Source of the DNA: Terriglobales bacterium
GTDB taxonomy: Bacteria > Acidobacteriota > Terriglobia > Terriglobales > Acidobacteriaceae
NCBI GenBank assembly: GCA_015655585.1
Contig: JAATEV010000068.1
Span: 1-64,000, forward strand
DNA: 64,000 nt
Reading direction: 5' to 3'
Every line of letters begins with the position of its first letter. Positions within the stretch are counted from its first letter, which is position 1. The position numbers were made by a program, and so were the translations under genes. The notes beneath the pieces are model-generated. The model was not told the DNA's origin. It worked only from the letters and a program-made list of their open reading frames with translations, and ran no database searches. Below, in pieces: positions 1 to 8,856 of the stretch.

Positions 1-458
1 GGCGAGTTGAAGGCCACCTTCTGGTTGAGGAGCAGGTGGGCGAGCTCGGCGTAGAAGATGTCGGCGGCCTCCTGGCTGGCGAAGTAGCCGCTGGCGAGAC
101 CCCAGTCGCGGATGGACTCGGCGACGCGGGTGATGAGGGCGCGGACGCCGGACTCACGCTCGGCGGTGCCGTTGAGGCCGTGTAAGTACTTGCTGGCCAC
201 GATGTTCGTGGCGGTCATGGACCAGTCGGCAGGGACTTCGACGTTCTTCTGCTCGAAGATGATCTTGCCCTTGAAGTCCTGGATGACGGCATCGCGGAGC
301 TCCCAGACGACCTCGTCGTAGGGGGAGACACCGGATTTGGTGAAGTGTCGGCTGAAGGTCAGGCCGGGAGCGGAAGAAGCAGCGGGCGCAATGGCCTGCC
401 GGGAGTTCGCGGCGGAGGTCTTGGTCTGCTTCTGCGCCTGGGTGGGAATGGTCGCCAT
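1..458 (-). CDS. nrdJ: Vitamin B12-dependent (class II) ribonucleoside-diphosphate reductase, N-terminal part
   Basis: The gene runs off the left edge, so only about 152 N-terminal codons are visible and it is absent from the ORF track. The minus-strand reading starts MATIPTQAQKQ, then a low-complexity linker, then GLTFSRHFTKSGVSPYDEV and ADSIRDWGLASGYF. These are typical of the N-terminal region of adenosylcobalamin-dependent reductases, which make deoxyribonucleotides without an oxygen-dependent radical subunit. An AAGGAG Shine-Dalgarno lies about 12 bases before the ATG at 458, which fixes the start. The catalytic barrel and active-site cysteines lie outside the window. A promoter with NrdR-box-like sites lies about 250 bases upstream. 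The family call rests on recognising the N-terminus only. Confidence 0.82.
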   Translation of the reverse strand, partial: MATIPTQAQKQTKTSAANSRQAIAPAASSAPGLTFSRHFTKSGVSPYDEVVWELRDAVIQDFKGKIIFEQKNVEVPADWSMTATNIVASKYLHGLNGTAERESGVRALITRVAESIRDWGLASGYFASQEAADIFYAELAHLLLNQKVAFNS

Positions 459-971
459 GTTGGAAATAACTCCTTTTAAATTTGATGAGCAACAAAAAAA
501 CTGGGTTCACCGTGCGAACCGTGGGAGAAACAGCGCTGTCGCGGCAGAATATGGATCCGGTCATGAGGTCTAACCGGCGGCTACGACCCAGCACCAAAAA
601 GATAATTCAGGTCCGTGGAGTCGGCCTGTTCGAGACGAATCCAAGGGGCCCCGTGTTACGGCTTCGTGACTGCTCCGAACAAGGTTGCAGTCGTGAAAGT
701 AACGCCCCTTATAGTGCATGTCAAGTATAAAGCACAAGATGTTGTGTTACCTGTGCGAATACCCGTGTTTATGCGGGAATTCTGCGGCGGAATCGCAAAA
801 ATCGGCGGTTTGGCTGTGGATTTTGGCGAATCGGCGCGTAGAGACGGGGGTTACTGGTTGGTTAAAATGCACAGTTTTCAGGGTAGGCCGAATGGGGCCG
901 CGCGACAAGGCGCAGGAGTGGTGCAAATGCGGTGGATGATGGTGGAAAGCGTGGAAAAACGGTACGGTGGA
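459..971. other. Intergenic region between nrdJ and the ABC permease
   Basis: No convincing gene is seen in these 513 bases. The part from about 700 to 750 holds the putative nrdJ promoter and NrdR boxes. Between the promoter and nrdJ lies a 5' leader of about 240 bases containing a small inverted repeat (GGTTC...GAACC near 510). I looked for a cobalamin riboswitch B12 box and did not find one. ORF-track entries here are short and unlike known proteins. Confidence 0.5.
702..747 (-). promoter_or_regulatory. Putative nrdJ promoter with tandem NrdR-box-like sites
   Basis: On the minus strand, ACACAACATCTTGTGC (732-747) matches the NrdR box consensus ACACWATATATWGTGT at about 13 of 16 positions. 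A weaker copy, GCACTATAAGGGGCGT, lies at 702-717. The copies are separated by 14 bases, close to the usual three helical turns from start to start. A -35-like TTGTGC (732-737) lies inside box 1 and a -10-like TATAAG (708-713) inside box 2, with an 18-base spacer. NrdR binding there would block RNA polymerase. A second reading, TTGACA-N17-TACTTT starting at 724, is also possible. Confidence 0.5.
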
Positions 972-2510
972 TCAGTGCATCTGCACCGTACCGGTGGAGT
1001 ATCTGGTCAGGTCGAGGTTGGAGATGGTCTGGGTGGTGCGGAACTGCCGGACTACGGTGTAGGGGGTGTAAGAGACGGGTGTTCCCGGGCAGATGAAGCT
1101 GGGACCGATTCCTTTTCCGTAGGGCCGATTAGAGAACTGCAACTGGCCTGTCTCTACCGGCGAGAGAGCGAAGGCAACGCCGTAGCTGTTCCCTCCTCCC
1201 AGCCAGACGCCACCTTCCGGTCCCGTAGGTGTGGCAGACGGGGTCTCGGGACAGGGGCCGCTTGTCCACCGTCCGGTCATATAGGCGAGTTGCGGAGTGT
1301 ACACGGGATAGCGGCATCTCAGGGCGCTTGTAAAGGTGTCGGCCGCACAGACACCTCCATTGGGAAGCCTGTAATCGTCCCCGGCCGCTATGGCCTCTGA
1401 CCGCTGACCGGCTGCGAGCTGCGCGTTGGCCAAAGAAACCGTCACCGTTGCAGGCGTGGAGCCCAGACGCCGCAAAAAGTCGGGATCAACCAGAATGTAG
1501 ATATTCGAAGGCATTTTCTCCCGTGGAAGTATTATCTGGAATACTTGCTGCCAGCCGGAGCTCCAGTGCAGCCCGTTGGCGGCAGATATCTCCACCTGCA
1601 CCCCCTGAGCCCGGACAATGGAGTCGGCTGCCACTCCAGAGAAGTTGAAGGGAAGGGCGATCCCGTTCGGAGCGGCTCGCCGCCGCCCATTCGACAGATC
1701 CGGAACCTGCCTGCTGGGGTCCGAATCGAAGACCATCGAGCCGGGCAGTTGACTTGCCTGCGCGATATCCGGATAGAGATGCCGGGCCAAAGCTGCTGTC
1801 GGCCGGGCCAGCATGAGGGCGACGATACATACGGGAAGGACGACCAGAGTCAGACGTGTTCGCATTGTGCTGCGTGTGGCATATTGCAGCGTGATTGCCG
1901 TAAGACAGACAATCACGAAGATCGTGAGGATCAGCGGCATGGAGTAGGGATCGGGAAGAACATTGAGATAGAGGCGCGAAGACAGTAGAGACGATCCCCA
2001 GATCAACAGCCCCAGATAGAGCAGAGCAGCCAGCACTGTCAGGGTGAATCGCGGGAAGCTTGAAGTCACGACTGACAGAGCGAAGACCGGAATCAGCATC
2101 ACCGTGGTGAGCCGGGCCATGTTCAGCAGGAGCGCAGGAAGCGAGGCAAGAGGATTCAGCCCGCACCCTGCGAGGATGGCCACCTGCGTCAGCAGCAGTG
2201 GCAGGCAGAAGAAGACTGCTATAAACAGCACCTTCGCGATCAGCAGGTTCGGCCAACGGTAGGGACGCGAGAGCCAGAACTGGTTTTCGCCTACCAACGA
2301 TTCGTCATGCACCGCCTGTACCGTCAGAATCCAACCGTTCATATAGACGAGGAGAGAAAGAATAGTCCCGATGAACATGGTGAGGCCGTTTGTCTGGAGT
2401 GCGTTCTTGACCGAGACCCAGCCAAATGCGATGAAGAAGCCGAGCGAGGCCAGAAGCTGAGGCCAGAGGTGACGTGCGTCTTTTTTGAAGATGTGGAGGA
2501 CCTGGTTCAT
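972..2510 (-). CDS. ABC transporter permease-like membrane protein
   Basis: This 512-residue protein has about seven hydrophobic segments in its first 240 residues (roughly 17-32, 45-64, 89-114, 133-151, 154-174, 191-210 and 219-241). About 270 more polar residues follow, which could form an extracytoplasmic domain. The ATG overlaps the stop of the upstream ATPase gene by four bases (ATGA), so the two are translationally coupled and probably form one transporter. The GntR-ATPase-permease order matches the ytr type of envelope-stress ABC operons. The substrate cannot be told from the sequence. The long soluble C-terminal domain is unusual for ABC-2 permeases and I do not recognise it. Confidence 0.8.
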   Translation of the reverse strand: MNQVLHIFKKDARHLWPQLLASLGFFIAFGWVSVKNALQTNGLTMFIGTILSLLVYMNGWILTVQAVHDESLVGENQFWLSRPYRWPNLLIAKVLFIAVFFCLPLLLTQVAILAGCGLNPLASLPALLLNMARLTTVMLIPVFALSVVTSSFPRFTLTVLAALLYLGLLIWGSSLLSSRLYLNVLPDPYSMPLILTIFVIVCLTAITLQYATRSTMRTRLTLVVLPVCIVALMLARPTAALARHLYPDIAQASQLPGSMVFDSDPSRQVPDLSNGRRRAAPNGIALPFNFSGVAADSIVRAQGVQVEISAANGLHWSSGWQQVFQIILPREKMPSNIYILVDPDFLRRLGSTPATVTVSLANAQLAAGQRSEAIAAGDDYRLPNGGVCAADTFTSALRCRYPVYTPQLAYMTGRWTSGPCPETPSATPTGPEGGVWLGGGNSYGVAFALSPVETGQLQFSNRPYGKGIGPSFICPGTPVSYTPYTVVRQFRTTQTISNLDLTRYSTGTVQMH

Positions 2511-3415
2511 GCTTCTCTTCCCTTCTGGATGGCGTGGGCTTCTGTTCGCGCGATGGCGAGAAAGATGGAGCGCAGAGACATGGGGGTGAGGGTGATGTTG
2601 CGGGCGGTGGGAAAGATCTGCGCAAGTTCGGCGGAGGCTGCGCCGTTGGCGGCCTCGGTGTGGGTGAAGCGGATGACCGTGCCGACGGCCTGCGGCTGGA
2701 GCCAGGTGGCGGGAATGGCTGCGGGGAGAGGCTGAGGGTGAGGGAGGGTGATCTCTACTTCGCGGAAGCGGTCGGAGAGGGTGGACATCTCGTCGGAGAA
2801 GAGGAGCTGGCCCTGCTGGAGGTAGCCGACGTGAGTGGCGAAGGATTCGATCTCAGCGAGGTCGTGGGAAGAGATCAGGATGGTGGTCTCGGAGGCGCGG
2901 TCGAGGAGGCCTTCGATGAGCTCGTCGCGAACGAGGGGGTCTAGGCCGGAGAAGGGCTCGTCGAGGAGGATGATCTCGGGACGGAAGGCGAGGACGCTGG
3001 CGAGGGCGACCTTCATCCTCATGCCGCGGGAGAGGTGCCGGAGCTTACGGTCGAGCGGGAGATTGAACTGGCGGACGAGGGCGGTGTGGTCCCATTGCGG
3101 GTAGAAGGGACGCAGGTAATCGAGGAAGACCTGGATGGTCATCCAGTCGGGCATCTCCTGATTTTCGGAGACGTAGCCGATGCGGGTGAAGGCGTCGCCT
3201 GCGAGTTGGGTGGAGGGTATGCCGAGTACGTCGGCGTTGCCTTCCGTGGGTTTGAGGATGTTCATCAGGAGCTTGATGATGGTGGTCTTTCCGGCTCCGT
3301 TGGGCCCGACGAGGGCATAGATAGAGTTCTGCGGAATAGCGAGATTGAGGCCGCGGAGCGCGTTTGTGCGGCCATACGTGCGGGAGAGATTGTGGGTCTG
3401 GATTACAGGAGTCAT
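2507..3415 (-). CDS. ABC transporter ATP-binding protein (YtrB-like)
   Basis: This 302-residue ATPase powers the permease encoded next to it. It has a Walker A motif GPNGAGKTT near residue 38, a signature-like LSRGMRMKVALA (the LSGGQ position has drifted, as often seen in this subfamily), Walker B with ILLDEPFSGLDP, and an H-loop SSHD. The C-terminal 80 residues form an accessory domain common in ABC-2 exporter ATPases. The gene overlaps the regulator upstream by four bases and the permease downstream by four bases, giving a compact three-gene operon. It probably acts at the inner face of the cytoplasmic membrane; the cargo is unknown. Confidence 0.88.
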   Translation of the reverse strand: MTPVIQTHNLSRTYGRTNALRGLNLAIPQNSIYALVGPNGAGKTTIIKLLMNILKPTEGNADVLGIPSTQLAGDAFTRIGYVSENQEMPDWMTIQVFLDYLRPFYPQWDHTALVRQFNLPLDRKLRHLSRGMRMKVALASVLAFRPEIILLDEPFSGLDPLVRDELIEGLLDRASETTILISSHDLAEIESFATHVGYLQQGQLLFSDEMSTLSDRFREVEITLPHPQPLPAAIPATWLQPQAVGTVIRFTHTEAANGAASAELAQIFPTARNITLTPMSLRSIFLAIARTEAHAIQKGREA

Positions 3416-3861
3416 TTTGTTCGGCGATCTCCGTCTTCAGATTTGGAGCGGGATTGGTTTTCTTCGGGGCTCAGACGATTCCAATGCTGGGTGATGCTGG
3501 TGAGGACTTCTTCAAGCCCGATGCCAAGACGTTTGGCCTCGACGACGAGCTGCTCGACCTCCGGGCCGAGAAGCTGGGTTCGCTCTTTGCGGGTCGAGTC
3601 GGGAAGGGCGGCAACTACGTTGCCGATGCCGGGACGGGTTTCGAGGAGACCGTCGGCTACTAGCTGGGAGATGATCTTGTGGGCGGTATTGGGATTAATT
3701 TTTAGTTCGCGGCTGAGGGTGCGGACCGAGGGGAATGCATCTCCGGGGAGGAGCTGGCCGGAGATCATCGCTTTGTGGGCAGCGTAGACGACCTGCTCGA
3801 AGATGGAGATGCCTGGCCGGAATTCGACACTGAACGGAATCACTTCTGTACTATTACACAT
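3412..3861 (-). CDS. GntR-family transcriptional regulator, YtrA subfamily
   Basis: This is a 149-residue DNA-binding regulator. The GntR winged helix spans roughly residues 15-80 (ISIFEQVVYAAHKAMISGQL, SVRTLSRELKINPNTAHKII, GLLETRPGIGNVV). The short C-terminal tail fits the YtrA subfamily, which usually represses its own ABC operon. The ATPase and permease genes follow with four-base overlaps. The ATG at 3861 lies inside a perfect inverted repeat that looks like the operator and has no Shine-Dalgarno. A GTG at 3843, just downstream of the repeat, is an alternative start that would remove six residues before the conserved region. Confidence 0.85.
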   Translation of the reverse strand: MCNSTEVIPFSVEFRPGISIFEQVVYAAHKAMISGQLLPGDAFPSVRTLSRELKINPNTAHKIISQLVADGLLETRPGIGNVVAALPDSTRKERTQLLGPEVEQLVVEAKRLGIGLEEVLTSITQHWNRLSPEENQSRSKSEDGDRRTK

Positions 3862-3867
3862 AGTACA
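3847..3867. promoter_or_regulatory. Perfect inverted-repeat operator of the GntR operon
   Basis: TGTACTAT-N5-ATAGTACA is an exact 8-base inverted repeat at the 5' end of the GntR gene. It fits the GTACTA-type sites of YtrA-like regulators, so autorepression is the natural reading. It covers the annotated ATG at 3861. The right half-site, read on the minus strand, contains TACTAT, which could serve as a -10 element. Confidence 0.7.
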
Positions 3868-3949
3868 GTTGATGGGAAGATGTTTTTTTGTGGTGGGTGG
3901 AATTTATCTCTCTTTGTGGGGAAATAGGGCGGGATAGGAAGTAAAGAAC

Positions 3950-3990
3950 GAGGGGATGGGAAACCCTGAAAAATAGGCACCCATCCCCTC
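3950..3990 (-). terminator. Rho-independent terminator-like hairpin after the 4015-5637 gene
   Basis: GAGGGGATGGG and CCCATCCCCTC form an 11-base-pair stem with a 19-base loop. On the minus strand it is followed by GTTCTTTACTT, a modest T-rich tract. It lies 25 bases beyond the stop of the minus-strand secreted protein gene. Confidence 0.6.
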
Positions 3991-4014
3991 TGTTAGAGGT
4001 ATTGTGCAGGCTGA

Positions 4015-5637
4015 TTATTGTGCCGCTGGAGTCGTTGAACTACTGGAAGAGGATTTTTTCTTAAGGATGTCGATGATGTGGAAGAGATCTACTCCGAAAC
4101 CGATTTGATAGCGATCTCGGTTGGGCTGAGAAACAGGAATATCCGTCACGGAAGGACTTGTATAGGTGATAGGTGTGGTCGAAGTACTGGTGGCAGCAGT
4201 AAGAATAAGCTGAGGATTATCCCTACCAGTTTTGTTTAATTCTGTGTCCATCGATCCGAAGATATAGAGGCCATCGACCTGAGGAACAGGTAGAACACCT
4301 CCGAAATGAAGGACAAAGTGGCGTAATTGACCACCACTGACATATTCGTTCTGGCCAAAGGTCAGATCTCCAATGGCAGGAAAACGATATTTGCCGTGGT
4401 TATAGTCCCCTCCGTACATTTTGAGTCGAACTCCTCCTGCATAGTTGCGGTAAAAGTGGGTTCTGTCTGTCGGCAGAAATGACACGTAGCATGACGTACT
4501 GGATGCGGATGTCGATGTTGATGAAGAAGTAGTCGAGGGGAGAGGATTGCACCCGGGCGCATAAGTAAAACCTGACCCAGGATTCTGGGGATATTGTTGG
4601 ATAATTTGACTCGTCAGGTTATAGACTGCGGGGTTTGCCTGCGATGCGGAAAAGGGAGTAATCGCTCCGAACGAAAGAAGCGCAGAGAGAGTAATGATCG
4701 TGCTTGGCGATTTGAGATGAGCAGAGTGATAGTCCCCAACATCAAAGCTATCGACGGATAACTTCCAGTAGTGAAACAACTGGACGGCAATATTTACAGA
4801 ACCTTCCAGAGATTTAACGACGCTATCAGGATTTGCACTTGCTGCGGTTTCAATATAAGAAGCAATCGAACTGGTTGGGTCCAGAGTAAGGCTCGTGGGC
4901 TGTGCCATTCCGGCAATACGCATCTGACCGCCAACCCATGCGCGCGATGAGAAGAATTTTCCGCTCGAAAGAGGAGCATCCAGAATGCCGATGCCGAGAA
5001 AGACAGGGCTAGGATCGGTAGAACTCGCTCCGGTAATATCCAACCCCGCGAATGCGGTTCCAAGAGGAGCGGTCTTAGAGAAGGATATTACAGGTATGGC
5101 AGCAGAGGTAAAGGTCTGTTGCCCCGCTCCCCCGGCTAAAGTCACGACTTCAGTTACATAAACGTACTGCCCGGCGACGAGTGGATTGATGAGAGTCGTT
5201 TTAAAACTGTCATTTCCCGCCGACGAAATTGAATTAACGATAGCGGCACCCGCTCCAGGATTCTTCTGCTGTGCAATCAAGGGATTATTTGGCGCATTGC
5301 AAGCATCCGGTTGGGCCTTCGGCTTATCATCCGAAACGCAGATGTAGATATCGACCGCTATATACGCTGCGGTCACCGGTTGAACATTGCCATTTATTGA
5401 ACTATCCCCATCCAGCAAAGGACCTTTGACCGCAGGAAGGATCGGACCTGCGACAGGTGGTGGTGGTGGAGGTGGGGCAATTGCTGGAACACCTGGCACT
5501 ACAGCAGATGCAAGCAATGTCCCGGCCAAAATAGTAGTTGGGGAAGCAGGCGATACAGTCGGCGTCTGTGCAACTACCAATGACGATAAAAGAAACGTAA
5601 AAAGGCAGAACATGAAAATGCTATGGATCTTGCTCAT
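4015..5637 (-). CDS. Secreted protein of unknown function with proline-rich segment
   Basis: I do not recognise this 540-residue protein. I start it at the internal ATG at 5637, because MSKIHSIFMFCLFTFLLSSLVVAQ is a clean signal peptide and GGAG lies 8 bases upstream; the longer ORF (to 5718) adds an uncharged, unlikely leader. A run of prolines follows near residue 50. The C-terminal third is rich in aromatic and alternating hydrophobic residues (GGVRLKMYGGDYNHG, RYQIGFGVDLFHI), suggesting a surface beta-structure or outer-membrane barrel. It ends in a serine run before PAAQ. Base composition appears more AT-rich than the neighbouring esterase. An outer-membrane or exported role is an inference. 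Confidence 0.7.
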   Translation of the reverse strand: MSKIHSIFMFCLFTFLLSSLVVAQTPTVSPASPTTILAGTLLASAVVPGVPAIAPPPPPPPVAGPILPAVKGPLLDGDSSINGNVQPVTAAYIAVDIYICVSDDKPKAQPDACNAPNNPLIAQQKNPGAGAAIVNSISSAGNDSFKTTLINPLVAGQYVYVTEVVTLAGGAGQQTFTSAAIPVISFSKTAPLGTAFAGLDITGASSTDPSPVFLGIGILDAPLSSGKFFSSRAWVGGQMRIAGMAQPTSLTLDPTSSIASYIETAASANPDSVVKSLEGSVNIAVQLFHYWKLSVDSFDVGDYHSAHLKSPSTIITLSALLSFGAITPFSASQANPAVYNLTSQIIQQYPQNPGSGFTYAPGCNPLPSTTSSSTSTSASSTSCYVSFLPTDRTHFYRNYAGGVRLKMYGGDYNHGKYRFPAIGDLTFGQNEYVSGGQLRHFVLHFGGVLPVPQVDGLYIFGSMDTELNKTGRDNPQLILTAATSTSTTPITYTSPSVTDIPVSQPNRDRYQIGFGVDLFHIIDILKKKSSSSSSTTPAAQ

Positions 5638-6072
5638 GATGGGCTCCATGGATGGGCGGGCCTGCTTGTCGGCCATGCCATCTTGTCTAGGGGAATTGTT
5701 TGGACGGGAGTGAGGCACTGCCGGTTTGGGCAGGTCGGCGGCCCTTTCGACAAAAGTCGATCGTCAGGCGCGCGCGCGCGGTTTCCCAAGTTCAGCTCTC
5801 CAGTCGAGGGAAAACTTATTTGAAGGGGCCTGAAAACTTTTGAAGGGGGCCTGAAAAATCAGAGACTTATGCGTGCACACTATCAAAGAAACAGCCGCTC
5901 GATATCCCCCATTTGGGAGATATTTTTATGGCCTGGCGGCTTGATCTGTTCCCAATTCCCTGATTTCCTGTTGGCGTTTTTGGGAACACCCATTCCCTCG
6001 CCTGGTCAGGACGCAAATCTGGTCGTCGGATTCGATGTGCTTGTACTTGTTGATCTTTTCCGGAGTTGCAGG
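5638..6072. other. Intergenic region with a short direct repeat
   Basis: No gene is seen. At 5820-5860 a 20-base unit occurs twice in tandem with one added G (TTGAAGGGGCCTGAAAAC, then TTGAAGGGGGCCTGAAAA). There is also a short CG dinucleotide run near 5770. The rest looks unremarkable. Confidence 0.4.
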
Positions 6073-8202
6073 CTACTCGGATGTGCCCCGGTTAGCCAGG
6101 TTGGCGGTGCCGGGGAGGGGGTTGGTGAAGGTGGCTCGGGTGCCGAGGGCTTTGAGGAGATCGGGGATGTCGTAGTGGCGGACCACTCCGGGGAGGATGT
6201 CCTCGGGGGCGTCTATGGGCATGGGGGCTTCGAGGAGGCTCTTGTAGCTCTCTAAGCTATGGTCTATGTGGACTTGGCGTAGGCGGGCGTCTAAGACGGC
6301 GGCGTGGAGGAGGACGAGGCCCATGTGGCCGCTGGCTTGAGCGGTGATTCTGGTGGGGTCTACGTCGGGGCGGCCGGCTAGGACGTCAATGGCACGGATG
6401 GTGTCGTCTACGCGCATTCCTAAGAGGGTTTTGCCGTTTAGCTCGGCGCGCAGCTCGGTGAGGTAGAAGGGGCCGAGGATTCCGGCCTTGGTCTCCTCAT
6501 TTCCGGGAGGACTGGGGCGCGGAGTGAGGGCCAGAACTACGTTGCCGGCGGCGGTGAGTTGCTGGATTTCGGATGTGGTGGCGGATGGTAATTGGCTGGT
6601 GAGAAGCAGGACGGCTGGGTGTCGGCCGGGGGTGGTGGGGGTGGCTACGAGGATGGGCAGGTCGATGCCGGACTCGGAGGAAAGTGTCTGGTTGGATGCT
6701 GGTGGGTGAGTGGCTCCGGGTTGGGCAGAGGCGTGGGTGATCTCGCGGACCTGATGCTGAAGCTCGGCTGGGGTGAGTGCGGGGACGGGGTGGGCGGCGA
6801 GGAGCTGGCGGGCTCGTTTCAGGTTGAGGGAGTGGATGGTTTCGGCGGTGGGGTAGCTGGTGGCAATCTGGCCGGTGGGAGTGACCTGCAAGGCGTCCTT
6901 GGGCAGGTCGGCGGGCAGGGCGAAGGGGCTGGCTCCGGGTGGTGGAGGCGGCGGGACGATGGGCTGGGCGTTGGAGTGGGCTAGGTGGAGGAGGAAGAAG
7001 CTGACGATCTGGGACTGGAGGGGGCGGAGGTTGCCGTGGCCACCTATGCCGGTGATCCACTGGAGGGCGGCGGTGGCGGGGATGTTGTTGGAGGTGTCGG
7101 GATTGAGGGTGGGGCCTGTGGGGATGCCGGGCTGCGGGTTGCCGGTGGGGGTTCCGGCGGAGGCAGGGTCGAAGAGGGAGTAGAAGCGACGGGTTTCGGT
7201 GACGGAGGTGAGGGCCCCGGCGTAGGGGAACATGTCGGACGCGGTGGAGATGACGGCGTAGGGGCGGGGAGCGGCTAGCTCTACCCAGTCGGGGAAGTCG
7301 AAGCCGCTGGAGATGAAGTTGGGGACGGACTGCTCGGCGTCCTGCGGGCCGATGGAGGGGAGGAGCTTGTCGAAGCTGGTGATGAAGCAGGCGGAGGCGA
7401 TGGTCTTGATGCGGGTGTCGAGGGAGCTGAAGAGGGCGGTGATGGTGCCGCCGCCGGAGCAGCCGAAGGCCCCGATGCGGTTGGGGTCAACCTCGGGGCG
7501 GGATTCGAGGTAGTCTACGGCGCGCATGGCGTCCCAGATGAAGTAGCGGGAGACGGCGTCGCCGAGGAGGGTGGGCTGGAGACCGGCTTCGCCGTGTTCG
7601 CCGGTGGGGCGCATGGCCAGGGACTTGGTGGGATCGGCGGGGTCGGGGTACTGGAGGCGCTCGCCCTGACCGACGGGGTCCCAGGAGAGGACGGCAAAGC
7701 CGTTGCGGGCGAAGGTGCTGGCGGTGCTGTAGTCGCTGGCCTTGCCGGTGGGGCCGTGGCCGGGGGCGATGACGATGGCGGGAAGCTTTTGCCCGGCCTT
7801 GTTGTCGGGCAGGTAGAAGAGGGCGGTTACGGGGAAGTTGGGCTGGGACTCGTAGAGGACTTTCTCGATGCGGAAGCCGTCGGCTTGCGTGGTGCCGAGG
7901 ACTTTGGCGTTGAGCGGGGTCTTTTCGGGCAGGCCGCCGATGAGGGAGAGGATTTTGGCGCGGGTCTCGCGCTGGCGGGCTTCGGCCTGAGCGCGGGTTT
8001 TGATGTTGGCGATGGTGGCGCGGCGGGCGGCGGTGTACTGGGCGGAGATGGTGTCGACGTAGTCGTCGAGCTGCTTGCGGCCGTGATTGGCGGGGCTGTC
8101 GGGGTCGATGCGGGCGGGGGCGGCGGGGCGCGCGGGCGTTTGGGCGGGGAGCAGAGAGGCGGCCAGAAGAGCGGCTGAGGTGAGGAAGAGTGGGGTTCGC
8201 AT
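6073..8202 (-). CDS. Exported alpha/beta-hydrolase, acetylxylan-esterase/dienelactone-hydrolase type
   Basis: This 709-residue protein is read from the ATG at 8202, where MRTPLFLTSAALLAASLLPAQ gives a signal peptide; the upstream 27 codons of the track ORF look non-coding. Residues from about 130 to 400 form an alpha/beta-hydrolase with IVIAPGHGPTGK (oxyanion region) and nucleophile elbow GAFGCSGGG. The family removes acyl groups from carbohydrates or small esters, here probably in the periplasm. From about residue 490 a second hydrolase-like half appears (HPAVLLLTSQLP, DDTIRAIDVLAGRPDVDP), but its elbow reads AQASGHMG, not GxSxG, so it may be inactive. The substrate is unknown; the plant-polymer lifestyle of the lineage fits a carbohydrate esterase. 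Confidence 0.75.
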   Translation of the reverse strand: MRTPLFLTSAALLAASLLPAQTPARPAAPARIDPDSPANHGRKQLDDYVDTISAQYTAARRATIANIKTRAQAEARQRETRAKILSLIGGLPEKTPLNAKVLGTTQADGFRIEKVLYESQPNFPVTALFYLPDNKAGQKLPAIVIAPGHGPTGKASDYSTASTFARNGFAVLSWDPVGQGERLQYPDPADPTKSLAMRPTGEHGEAGLQPTLLGDAVSRYFIWDAMRAVDYLESRPEVDPNRIGAFGCSGGGTITALFSSLDTRIKTIASACFITSFDKLLPSIGPQDAEQSVPNFISSGFDFPDWVELAAPRPYAVISTASDMFPYAGALTSVTETRRFYSLFDPASAGTPTGNPQPGIPTGPTLNPDTSNNIPATAALQWITGIGGHGNLRPLQSQIVSFFLLHLAHSNAQPIVPPPPPPGASPFALPADLPKDALQVTPTGQIATSYPTAETIHSLNLKRARQLLAAHPVPALTPAELQHQVREITHASAQPGATHPPASNQTLSSESGIDLPILVATPTTPGRHPAVLLLTSQLPSATTSEIQQLTAAGNVVLALTPRPSPPGNEETKAGILGPFYLTELRAELNGKTLLGMRVDDTIRAIDVLAGRPDVDPTRITAQASGHMGLVLLHAAVLDARLRQVHIDHSLESYKSLLEAPMPIDAPEDILPGVVRHYDIPDLLKALGTRATFTNPLPGTANLANRGTSE

Positions 8203-8248
8203 CGCCTTGTCTTGATACACGGTTTTATGCGGGTTGGTCAAGATGTGG

Positions 8249-8746
8249 TCATACCAATTTTGGCAATGACGATGATTTTTCACGGGAGGCGAGGCGTTGG
8301 CGCAGCTCGGCGGTGGCTTGACGATGGCAGAGGAGGCAGAGGGTCCGGAGGTTGTCGAGGTCGCACTGGCCTCCTCCTTCGGCTACGGGGAGGAGGTGGT
8401 CGGCGTCCCAGAGGGTACGGCGGGCGGTGATGGAGGCCATGCCGTAGAGGCGGAGTCCGGCGATGCGGGCGGGGCCGCGGGCGCGTTTGAGGGCGTTGAA
8501 GGCGGCCACGGTGTCGATGCCGCAGGAGGCGCAGATGCCGTGGTCGCGGGAGAAGACCTGATCGCGGAGGTAACCGGGGTCGGTGCGGAGACGCCACTGG
8601 TGGACGCAGTAGTCGGAACAGAAGGTGCGGCGGCGTTTGGCGAGGATCTCCAGCTCGCACCAGCGGCAGAGAGGGAGGCCGTTGGGGCCGTTGGGCAGGG
8701 AGTCGCGATTGGTTCGACCGCCCTGAAGGGTTCGGGTGGGATGCAT
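8249..8746 (-). CDS. HNH endonuclease domain protein
   Basis: This 165-residue protein is read from the ATG at 8746 (MHPTRTLQGG); the longer ORF extends into repeat DNA. It contains an N-terminal zinc-knuckle-like segment (CRWCELEILAKRRRTFCSDYC, shown in part) and a C-terminal HNH fold. The HNH fold has CASCG, the catalytic DADHLLPVAEGG, then N and CLLCH; these are the usual metal-binding cysteines and active-site histidine. HNH proteins of this size are often free-standing nucleases of unclear role, associated with restriction or mobile DNA. It lies 46 bases upstream of the esterase gene on the same strand. No partner methylase is visible. Confidence 0.8.
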   Translation of the reverse strand: MHPTRTLQGGRTNRDSLPNGPNGLPLCRWCELEILAKRRRTFCSDYCVHQWRLRTDPGYLRDQVFSRDHGICASCGIDTVAAFNALKRARGPARIAGLRLYGMASITARRTLWDADHLLPVAEGGGQCDLDNLRTLCLLCHRQATAELRQRLASREKSSSLPKLV

Positions 8747-8856
8747 GGCTCTCTGAGGATAAAGTGCGGGGTTTTGGGATGGAATTGGTGAGGTTGGTTC
8801 GTGGTGGTTTGAGATCGCGTTTGTCTTTCTGTGGAAGCGGAGGCTGGGGAAGGACG

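Noticed and set aside
154-597. ORF of 147 residues on the minus strand
   Set aside because: Arg/Pro-rich translation from the wrong frame of the nrdJ 5' end; nrdJ itself has a Shine-Dalgarno and a recognisable N-terminus.
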